DNA of 64,000 bases from NCBI GenBank assembly GCA_964602595.1, contig CAZRRO010000011.1, forward strand, positions 1 to 64,000, in the 5' to 3' direction. This stretch comes from CAIWAH01 sp964602595 (GTDB taxonomy: Bacteria > Verrucomicrobiota > Verrucomicrobiia > Limisphaerales > UBA9464). Below are positions 32,834 to 42,300 of this stretch, one piece after another. The notes under the pieces are model-generated. The model made no database searches, was not told the DNA's origin, and worked only from the letters and a program-made list of their open reading frames with translations. Every line of letters starts with the position of its first letter. Positions within the stretch are counted from its first letter, which is position 1. The translations under genes were made by a program, and so were the position numbers.

Positions 32834-34687
32834 ATGAAGCAAGCCAGTCCCCCGCCCCCGGAAGAATCGGAAGAGTTAGTCCAACAAGACGATGCCGCGA
32901 TCGGCAAAGGCCTGCGATTTTCCCTCGTGGGCCTGGCCGCCCTAACTGTTGTGGGCGGGATCGCGTTTGCCTTGGTCCGGCCCAAGAAGTCGGCGGGGCC
33001 GGTCAAGGTCACCCAAGTTTCCGCGCCAGAGGCGGCCCCGACCAATGCGGTCTCGCGGGTGCCGAACGTTCGGTTCACGGCGGTCACCACCGAGGCCGGC
33101 ATCACCTTCCGTCACCAAAACGGCGCCTACGGTGACAAGCTGCTGCCCGAAACCATGGGCAGCGGGGTCGCCTTTGCCGACCTCGATGGCGACGGCGCGC
33201 CGGAACTCCTTTTCGTCAACTCCACTCAATGGCCCGGAAAACTGCTAGCCGGCACGCAGGCGGCCACCTCGGCGCTTTACCGGAACGATGGCAAAGGGCA
33301 TTTCACCGACGCGACGGCGGGTTCCGGCTTGGATCTTCCCATCTATGGCATGGGGGTCGCACTCGGCGACTACGACGGCGACGGGCGGACCGATGTATTC
33401 CTGTCTTCCGTGGGTGGCGGCCACCTGTTCCACAACGAAGGCGGCCTGAAGTTCCGCGACGTGACCGCCAGCGCCGGCGTTGCCGGTCAGCCGTCGGACT
33501 GGAGCACGGCCAGCGCTTTTCTTGACCTCGATAACGACGGAGACCTCGACCTTTACGTCGGCAGCTATGTGCGCTGGTCCCCGGAAATCGATCGGGAAGT
33601 CGGCTACACGTTGGTCGGGGTCGGCCGCGCCTATGGGCCGCCGATGAACTTCCAAGGGGCATTCCCACACCTCTACCGCAACGACGGCAACGGTAAGTTT
33701 ACCGACGTTTCCGCGACTTCCGGGGTGCAGGTGAAAAACACTTCCACCGGCGTGCCGCTGGCCAAGACGCTCGGCGTCGCGCCCTTCGACTACAACGGCG
33801 ATGGTTGGATGGATTTGGTGATCGCCAACGACACGACCCAGAACCTGCTGCTCGAAAACCAGCGCAACGGCACCTTCAAGGAGGTTGGCGCCCTCGCGGG
33901 GATTGCCTTCGACAGTTACGGCAACACCCGGGGCGCCATGGGAATCGACACCGCACGGTTCACCCGGGACGGCAAGGCCGCAATCGGCATCGGCAATTTC
34001 GCCAACGAAATGACCGCGTTTTACGTGGCCCAAGGCGACGGAACCCTGTTCACCGACGAGGCGATTTCGTGGGGTGTCGGCCCTGCCAGCCGGTTGCTGC
34101 TCAAGTTCGGCTTCTTCTTCTTCGACTACGATCTGGATGGGCGTGCCGACGTGCTGACGAGCAACGGCCACTTGGAAGAGGAGATCACCAAGGTCCAGGC
34201 GAGCCAATCGTATCGCCAGCCCGCCCAGCTTTTCTGGAACGCGGGCGACAGCGGGTTGATCAACGTGACCGCCCAGCAGGCCGGCACCGACCTGTTCAAG
34301 CCCGTCGTGGGCCGCGGCAGCGCCTTCGCCGACATGGATGGCGACGGCGACTTGGACGTCGTGCTGACGGAGGTCGGAGGCAGTCCGATCCTGCTGCGCA
34401 ACGAGCAGTCGCTCAGCCACCACTATCTGCGCGTCAAATTGGTCGGAACCCAGTCCAACCGCGATGCCATCGGCGCGTGGGTCAAACTGACCGCCAACGG
34501 CGAATCTCAGTGGCGGCAAGTCATGCCAGCGAAGAGCTACCTGAGTGCGAGCGAGTTCGAGGTGACGTTCGGACTGGGCCAGAATCCGAAAATCGACGCG
34601 GTTGAAGTAGTCTGGCCTTCGGGCGCGAAACAGACCCTCAAGGATGTCGGCGCTGACCAGCGGCTGGTAGTGCGGGAAGCGCGCTAG
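32834..34687 (+). CDS. CRTAC1 family protein (FG-GAP/VCBS repeats plus ASPIC/UnbV domain)
   Basis: A 617-residue protein with one N-terminal membrane helix (about 29-47), so it is anchored and faces outward. It has six calcium-binding-type loops of D-x-D/N-x-D-G form in a beta-propeller: DLDGDGAPE, DYDGDGRTD, DLDNDGDLD, DYNGDGWMD, DYDLDGRAD and DMDGDGDLD. The C-terminal ASPIC/UnbV domain is seen in RDAIGAWVKLTANG, QVMPAKSYLSASE and VEVVWPSGAKQTL. CRTAC1-type proteins are secreted or surface binding proteins of unclear function. It follows the pentahaem cytochrome on the same strand, but the broken toxin-antitoxin pair lies between them. Confidence 0.92.
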   Translation: MKQASPPPPEESEELVQQDDAAIGKGLRFSLVGLAALTVVGGIAFALVRPKKSAGPVKVTQVSAPEAAPTNAVSRVPNVRFTAVTTEAGITFRHQNGAYGDKLLPETMGSGVAFADLDGDGAPELLFVNSTQWPGKLLAGTQAATSALYRNDGKGHFTDATAGSGLDLPIYGMGVALGDYDGDGRTDVFLSSVGGGHLFHNEGGLKFRDVTASAGVAGQPSDWSTASAFLDLDNDGDLDLYVGSYVRWSPEIDREVGYTLVGVGRAYGPPMNFQGAFPHLYRNDGNGKFTDVSATSGVQVKNTSTGVPLAKTLGVAPFDYNGDGWMDLVIANDTTQNLLLENQRNGTFKEVGALAGIAFDSYGNTRGAMGIDTARFTRDGKAAIGIGNFANEMTAFYVAQGDGTLFTDEAISWGVGPASRLLLKFGFFFFDYDLDGRADVLTSNGHLEEEITKVQASQSYRQPAQLFWNAGDSGLINVTAQQAGTDLFKPVVGRGSAFADMDGDGDLDVVLTEVGGSPILLRNEQSLSHHYLRVKLVGTQSNRDAIGAWVKLTANGESQWRQVMPAKSYLSASEFEVTFGLGQNPKIDAVEVVWPSGAKQTLKDVGADQRLVVREAR

Positions 34688-34822
34688 GCCGGTTGGATCG
34701 GAATACGACCACGACCATGGCGGAACTCCGAGCCCGGGCGCGGCTTTCCGCAGAACAACACCGCCCCCCTGGGCTAGGAACTTCCCGCTGCCACCAACCG
34801 GATGACCGTGTAGGCTGAAGCC

Positions 34823-35410
34823 ATGCGGATTGGTCTCTACGGCGGTTCATTCGATCCGGTGCATTGGGGGCACCTGCTGGTCGCCCATGCCGCGCTCGAG
34901 GAGCTTTCCTTGGCTCGGTTGGTCTTTCTCCCGGCATCCCAATCGCCCTTCAAGCCCGGAACCACACCAGCGCCGGGTTCGGTCCGGTCCCAGATGCTGC
35001 GAACGGCCTTGGCCGGCGAACCACGTTTTGCCGTCGACGAATCCGAACTCCGCCGCGGCGGCATTAGCTATACGATCGATACTGTGTTGGCCCTCACCGC
35101 GGAACAGCCGACGGCCGAGTTGTTCTGGCTGATCGGCGCGGACCACGTTCCCACGCTGCCGAAATGGCGGGCTGCGGACCAGCTCGCGAATCTGGTGACC
35201 TTCGTCGTGATTCCACGGCCGGGCCAACCGGATACCAGTCTGCCTCCGCCTTGGCGCCTCCTTCACTTGGCTGGTTGGCCGCTGAAGCTGTCGTCCTCCG
35301 AAATTCGCCAGCGGGTCGCCTCGGGCAAATCCATCGCCCACTTGGTGCCGCCAGGAGTGGCTGAAATCATCGAAGGAGAAGGCTGCTATCGCCGTGGCGG
35401 CACCGCCTAA
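34823..35410 (+). CDS. nadD: Nicotinate-nucleotide adenylyltransferase
   Basis: Joins ATP and nicotinate mononucleotide to make deamido-NAD in NAD synthesis. The 195 residues match the usual 190-215. The nucleotidyltransferase signature GLYGGSFDPVHWGHL (residues 4-18, with the HxGH-type His pair) is present, as are the ISYTIDT motif and, near the end, LKLSSSEIRQRVASGKSI, the S-S-T/S-x-I-R motif that binds ATP. It is cytoplasmic. It is convergent with the PfkB-type kinase gene, 16 bases apart. Confidence 0.95.
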   Translation: MRIGLYGGSFDPVHWGHLLVAHAALEELSLARLVFLPASQSPFKPGTTPAPGSVRSQMLRTALAGEPRFAVDESELRRGGISYTIDTVLALTAEQPTAELFWLIGADHVPTLPKWRAADQLANLVTFVVIPRPGQPDTSLPPPWRLLHLAGWPLKLSSSEIRQRVASGKSIAHLVPPGVAEIIEGEGCYRRGGTA

Positions 35411-35426
35411 ACACCACCAACCACGG

Positions 35427-36365
35427 TCAATTCAACCTCCCGAGGGGAACCTGAGCCAATAGTTGTCGCCAGCGCCGACGGGTCGGAAGTTTTCCGGGCG
35501 CTACTTCCGTTGCCGAACACCCGGTGGCGATCGCCCAGCGCAGCCAGTTCGCCGGTTGATCGGACCGGTTGGCGGCGGCAATTGCCCCCGCCAGCATCGC
35601 ATCGCCGGCGCCCACCGTGTTTCGGACCTCCACCTTCGGCACCCCAGCCGAAAGGGAAATTCCAGCCGCGTCACCGACCAGCAACGCCCCCGCCGCGCCG
35701 CGGGAAACCAAAACATAGCCCCCGGTTGCCTGGGACAGGTCGACAGCCGCGCGCCTCACGTCAGCCGGCGATGGCAATTCGCGCCCTGCCCATTGGGCGA
35801 GTTCGAATTCGTTGGGTTTTACCAGAAATGGCGACTCTGCGAGTGCACACCGAAAGGGTTCCCGGTCGCAGTCGAGAAAGACGCGACGCCCGGCCCTCTT
35901 GGCACTGGCTGCGATCTGGGCATAGCTGTCGGCCGGCGCCCCGAACGCCAAGGTTCCCGAGATCACGACCGGATTCGCGCGGGCCGCGAGGGCGGATGCC
36001 CGGGCCACCAAACGTCGGGAGTTCGCCGCGTTCCATTGCGGTCGAGTCTGGTTAAAGCGGAATTGGGGTCCGGACTCGGGCGTCACCACCACGTTGACCC
36101 GGTTTGCCTCTTCGAGCGGGAATCGGGAAAAGCGAATGCCCTCGGCCCGCAACCCTGTGGCAAGTTCCCGACCTGTGTCCCCGCCCAAGGGAAGAAACAA
36201 CTGGCCAGGTTCCCTTAGCCAAGCCAGCCAACGGGCCACGTTGATCCCCTTCCCCCCAGGCCACCGCACTTCCGCCAGGATCTCATTCTTTTCCTCGGGC
36301 ACCACCGACTTTACCCGCCACTCGCAATCGACCGCGGGGTTCAGCGAAATTACGAGGGCCGCCAC
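35427..36365 (-). CDS. PfkB-family sugar kinase (1-phosphofructokinase / tagatose-6-phosphate kinase-like)
   Basis: A 312-residue ribokinase-fold kinase. The start ALVISLNPAVD and the first PfkB signature PGGKGINVARWLA (about 36-48) are closest in pattern to FruK and LacC, the 1-phosphofructokinase group. The second signature NTVGAGDAMLAGAIAAAN (about 247-264) holds the catalytic Asp in GAGD. LVKPNEFELAQWAG matches the family's K-P-N-x-x-E-L motif. The precise sugar phosphate is uncertain, and no PTS or sugar operon lies beside it. It ends the minus-strand block, seven bases after the giant protease stop, but is transcribed away from it, so overlap of transcripts is likely. Confidence 0.85.
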   Translation of the reverse strand: MAALVISLNPAVDCEWRVKSVVPEEKNEILAEVRWPGGKGINVARWLAWLREPGQLFLPLGGDTGRELATGLRAEGIRFSRFPLEEANRVNVVVTPESGPQFRFNQTRPQWNAANSRRLVARASALAARANPVVISGTLAFGAPADSYAQIAASAKRAGRRVFLDCDREPFRCALAESPFLVKPNEFELAQWAGRELPSPADVRRAAVDLSQATGGYVLVSRGAAGALLVGDAAGISLSAGVPKVEVRNTVGAGDAMLAGAIAAANRSDQPANWLRWAIATGCSATEVAPGKLPTRRRWRQLLAQVPLGRLN

Positions 36366-36372
36366 GGAGGTG

Positions 36373-39300
36373 TCAGGGATTCGGGAGTTGGATTACCCGG
36401 TAATAGAACGTCGGGAAGGTCGGGTTCGCGAAGGGAATCAACGCCAACCCCTGTTCTCCGGGCATCACCGCGGGCGAGATCACCGGGGTCCAGACCAACG
36501 GGCTCAACGACAGGTCGGGGGTTGACTGAACCTGATACAACTCGCCGGGCACCGCGTTCCATTGAATGATTGGAGTCTGCCCCGCCGCCGTCGGATCGCT
36601 GTAAGTCATCACCAGTGGCGCTCCGCTGATCAGCAGTCCATCCTGCCGGGTCGCTGCCCGAACCGTGCACTCAACCGCGTTGGTAAAGGCGCCCGGGAAG
36701 CGGACCTGCACAAACCACTCACCGCCCAGTTGCGGGAAACGATCATCGGCTGCGACCACCAGTTCGTTCTGCAACCCGGGCTTGATGCTGGATAGCACCG
36801 TCGGACTCTGGTCCGGCGGGAGGTCCTTGGACACCAGCAGGTCCGCGTCTCCGGTTAGCCCATAGATCTCGAAGAGGATCCGGGTGGTTGAATCGTTCGG
36901 CACATCGAACCGATAGAGGAAGTTGGTGGGCCCAGCGGCCGCCGCAGCGACATCGGGCACCGAATCGAGGAGGAACCGGATGTTCGCATCCGGCTCCTGA
37001 TACTTGGCCACGACCGTGTAACTGACCGGCACTGGATCGCGGGGAATGACCGCCAGATACCAGCGGCCAGGCGATTGCAGGTCCGCATTCCGGTTGGCTT
37101 GGAGCACGATCAGTTCGTCCGCGTTCCCGGAATTGGTGCTGGCATACGCGAAGGACGACGGCCCCGGAAGCGGCAACCCTTTACGCACGTAGAGGTCCAC
37201 GTCGCCGACCACGTTGGTCACGGCAAACGTGACCGATTCCACGGCGTTGGTGATGTCGAGGTAATAGTATTCGATCACGCCCACGTTCGTGATTCCCGTC
37301 GCCAGGGGCACGCCATTGGTGATCGGTGTCGTATTGCCGACTAATTCCTGCGCCAAAATCGTGTAGCTGAGCAGATTCGTCGGATTGGGATCGGAGGGAT
37401 AGACCCCCAGATACCAGAGCCCCGGAGTCAGTGGCACCGGTTCGCTGAACGGGTCGATCTGCACCGATTCCGGCAGGATGCCTGTGTTCGTGCTCGCGTA
37501 GTCATAGACTGTTCGGGTCGGGAAATCTGGTGCGCGTCGCACGACCAAATTCACATCGCCATTGAGGTTCGAAACCGAGAACCGCACGCCCAAGGCGTCC
37601 GGTGTCACGTTGAACGAATAATAATCGATCAGGCCGCGATTGGGATTGGTGCCCTGGAACGGCACATTGTTCGTGAGCGCCGTCAGCGGCAGACCGAAAT
37701 CGACCTGGACCGTAAAGGTGGTCGCCAAGCCAGGAATCGGGTTCTGCACGCCCAAATAATAGCGCTGACCGGGCCGGAGCTGCGGCAGGACGTTGGTCAA
37801 AAGCAGGCTGGATTGGGGCGTGTCGATTACGTCACTCAGCAGCAGGTAATCGTCGGTCTGGAAGCCGTCCGGCAACCCGGTCTGGCTATACAGCAAGTTG
37901 AGCGGACCACCCGTCACGCTGACCAAGGTGTTGGTCGTCGCGTAAACCTCAGGCGGAACCTCCACAATGAAATAGGTCACGCCCTCGCCCACTACGTTGG
38001 TGGTGAACGGAACGCCCGACGTCAGTCGATAGGCCGGCGGGTTAGTAGGGGCGAACGTCAACTGCATCTGCCACTCCAGGATGTCCCCGATTTCACCGGC
38101 GCGGCTGTCGGTAACTTCAAGGCGCCATTGCCCCAGCGCGGAGCCTTTGGCCAGGGGCCGGAGCGGCTCCTCCGGCACATACAGTCCGGTCGGTTCCTCG
38201 ACGAACCGAATTTCGTCCAGGAAGGTCGGGGCCGGGCTCGGATCGGTCGGCGGTGCGGCAATGACCACCCTCGGGGCCGAGACATAGTTGGTGCCCGGCC
38301 GGGTCACCGCGATGCTGACCACTTTGCCGTCCGCGATGGTGGCGACCGCCCGGGCGCCGGTGCCGCGATTGGGAAATCCAATCACCTGGAAACCCACCGT
38401 CGGTGGCGTCTCATACCCGGTGCCACCGTCAATCACATTGACTGCGGTCACCCGACCAGCGCCGTCAACGACGGCCACGGCTTGCGCACCACGGCTGGGT
38501 TCTCCCACGCCAGCGGGATTGGCGATCTCAAACGTGATGCTGGTCGTGGTTGCCTGCACCACCGAGGCGTTAGTCTGCCAGTTGTCCTTGCCGGAGAAAC
38601 TGGAGACCATCACCCCATCGGCATAGACTTCCACCGTGCTTGATGGGCCGGAGGAGGACGGAACTCGCCGGTAACCCGTGCTCAACGTGTAATAACGCCC
38701 CGGAATCGTCGCAAAGCTTCGCCGGATGCGACTGCCTGTCCCGCGCCCCAAGTTGGGGAACATTTCAATGCAACTTGTCCCGGTCAGCGCGTCTTCCGGG
38801 AAATAATCCCACTGAATCGTGTTGCTCACGACAGTCCAGCCGTCCGCAACTTCGCCAACGGTGTAGAATTGATCACCAACCCGGGGAATGTCGAAGGTCG
38901 AGCTGGCCAGAACGCGACGACGTGTGTCCGTGACAAACGGCGGCGTGGCGAACTTGATGAACTCCGAGTTCAGGTTGGTCAGTTCGGTCAGGACCGCAAA
39001 AAGCGTATTGGTCACGGTAGCCCCCGGTGTGACCAACCCGCCTCCAGTCCCCAAGGACAACCCAGTCGTGCCCGCCTCAGCCGCGGTCAGATTCGTAAAT
39101 ACCACGCTGAACGAGCCGGGGCCTCCACCCAACGGGGGGGGATAGTTGGCGAGCAGAAGCGGACCGACATTCCCGCTGGCCCCCGCCCACCCGGCGATGA
39201 TCGTAGGGTTATTGGTATCCGCCTTGACCCAACCTTCCAAGGTGAAGCCAGCATGGCGAATGACATCAATGGGTTGGCCCCGCTCTGGAGCCGGCACAAT

Positions 39301-42300
39301 TCCGGTCCCCAACTGCACCGCCAAGCCTAATTGGCCGCCCACGGCGCTTTGGCCGGACAGGACTGCATCCAACCCTCCCACCGCCTCGGAGCCGGTGCCA
39401 TTGAATTGCCATAATCCGACGAGTCCGGCCTCGGAATCCGTCACGTCCTTGCCACGGGAATCCTCGATGCCATAGCGATAGATGTCCCGAATGTTGTCCG
39501 CGGTCAGCACCCTGCTCCAGAGACCGAAGTCGTCGAGCGCAATTGGGTTCCCGTTGCCGCGCACGCCGTCGGTTCCGAAATGCAGGGAATTCGTCGTGTC
39601 GGGGACCACTCCGACGATGTTCTGCTCGGCCACGCGGAGGCCATTCACGTAAATCTGCGCCCGGCCGGAGGTCCGTTCAAAGGTCATCGCCACGTGGGCA
39701 AATTCGCCATTCGTGGTGATCAATTCGCGCCCAAAGGCCGTTGCGTTCGTCCGGCCCCGGTTCTCCACCAGAACCGTGCTGTCGCCGGACGGATTGATCA
39801 GCCGGATGGATAGGTCGGACAATCTGGGGTGCTCAAACCGGAGCCCCGCGCCGATTGCCGTAACGGGACGCGAATCGTCCACTACGACGCTGGAATACGA
39901 CACTCCCTGGTCGGTAATGGGCTGATTGATCGTCCCGGACTCAAAAACCTTGGTCAGGTTACCATCCAATCCACGTTCGACCCGGCCGCGAATGCGGTAG
40001 CAGATTTCGAAATTATTCGGGTTGTAGACCGCGATGAAATACCTCCCCGCCGTCAGCGGGGGAACATCCCGCAGACTGATCACCAAGTCGCCGCCGTTGG
40101 GCGGGAAGATCGTGGCAAACTTGTCGTTGTTGGCAGGATTCGAGATGTCGGGAAACGCTTCCCGACGAACGTAAACCTCCAGCGGTCCGGTCAATTGTTC
40201 GCCCTGCCGGTTCGTGATCGTGATGGTCAGGCGGCTCGCGTCGGCCGGGATGTTGATCACTTCGAGTTCAACCCGCTGGGCCCGGACGCAACGTTCCACA
40301 AATTGAGGTCCGAAATCATTCGGCCGAAGCTGCAAATCCAGTCCGTTGATCGAGCCGCTGTTTCCGACGGCATTGTCGACCATGGAGAAAAACCACGGGC
40401 CACCGCCGGAGACACCCATGAATTCGTTCAGGGATCCGGGACCATCACTCGGCCTCACCAACGACGTGTCCGAGTAATCACCGCTACCGGAATCGTCATA
40501 CAGGACGGAGACAGAGTTGCCCCCGACCAAATCGCGGAGCGTGCCATGGTTATTCAAGACCGCGAACGCGGAGCGCAATTGGAGCTGCCCAAACAGGTCC
40601 TCGAAGTTGTCATGCGAAACCGTAACCATGGGATTGACCCGGCGTAGTTCGTCGCTGACCAAACTGATGGCAATCCACTGTCCCACTCCGGGCGCCGAAG
40701 GACTACCGTCGACCAAGGGGCGCAGTTGGGTCGTGAACGGATGCGGGAATCCGTTTTCGTCGAACGAGGTGAACGGTTGGTCGGTGCTGATGCCAAAGAA
40801 GGCAAATTCGCCGCCCTGTTGGTCCTCCGACTTGACGCCCACGTAGTAGATCACGTCGTCGCCCATGGGCGAGTTGGTGATGGCGATCAATTCTGTCGCC
40901 TCCCGCGATCGGGACTTGATGGCCGCATTGACGGCGTCCGGCGCCAGCGTGAGCAAGTCACGGTCGCGCGAAACATACAGGTCGAGGTCCGGGCCGTTGG
41001 TGCGAGTCCGCGACAGGTTCGAATCGGGCAGGCTGGGGAAAATCACGAACGCCACGTTGCTGCCGTTTGTGCGAATGATTTCACCGTTGGTGGTCGTTCC
41101 CGGGATATTGGTGAACACGAAGAACCGCCATTGGTTGGTCGTGCCGCGTTGGTCGCCAATCAACGGGGAATGGGCACCTGCCTTCAGGTTGAACATCGCC
41201 ACCCCGTTGGTGATGACCATGGGTTCGGTCGGCGAGGGCAATCCCAGCACCACGGGATCCACCCCCACCGGTTCGGTCAAGTTGCCGGCAAATTGGCCCT
41301 CGGGCGCATCCGAGGAAACCGCCAGCGAGAAATCCTGCGCAATCTGGTCCGGGTTGTCCCACCGGGCGTTGACATTGACTCGATGTGCCACCACGAAAAC
41401 CTGATACTCGGCCGAGAGGGGGCTCTCCAAGACGATGCGTTCAACATTGTTGACCCTGTCCGCCAGCGACGATCCGTTGGTGGTCATCATCCGTGAGAAG
41501 CCGGAACCCGAGGCAAAGTCATTCCCCAGGAAGACCTCACCCGACACGGTGTTCGAGACAACTAGGTCAAGGTCGTTGACCAACTTGGTGGAAGCGGCGG
41601 GATTTCCCGGCGGATCGGTCCAGACCAAGGTGAAGCGCAGCGGGGCGTTCGTTGAAGTCAGCCTGATCTTGAAACTGGCGGCTTGGCGCGTCGCGAGGCC
41701 GGCGCCCTCGAAATAGGCCAATTGCCGGTCACTATCCGGGACTTTCAGCCCCGACCGGAGTGCCCTCGGCAACACCGGTTGCCCCCAACCCGCATAGTTG
41801 AAAACTTCCTTGGTATCGGGCTCATAGGTTTCGCTGGGGGCCAGCGAGCTGTTGATCAGCAATGCCTTGTAGGTTGCCGCGGAGGGCGCCTGATTCAGCT
41901 TCTGCTCGAAGTATTGCTGCATCTGCGCCAGCAGCCCGGAGATTGCCGGGGCGGCCATCGAAGTCCCCGATTCAAAGCGGTAGGCGGTCGCATTGGTCCG
42001 TTCCAGTTCGCCAAAGAGGTAATACTCGTCCGGGAATTCGCCGGTAAACGGATTCTGCGGGTATTGGTCCTCAATCCGCCAGGCCGCCGATCGCGCCGAC
42101 AGCACAAACGACCCGGGGGCCACCACGTCCGGCTTGAACCGGCCGGAGGTGCCTTCGATTTCCACGCCGACGTTGCCGCGGCTGGAATAACCCGCGACCT
42201 GGAAACCGGTATCGGTAAACGGCTTCAGCACCTCGTTGGTGAAGTAGGTGAGATTGGTCGGATTGAAGCCGCGGCCGGGAAACTCTTGGGTTCCAATCTT

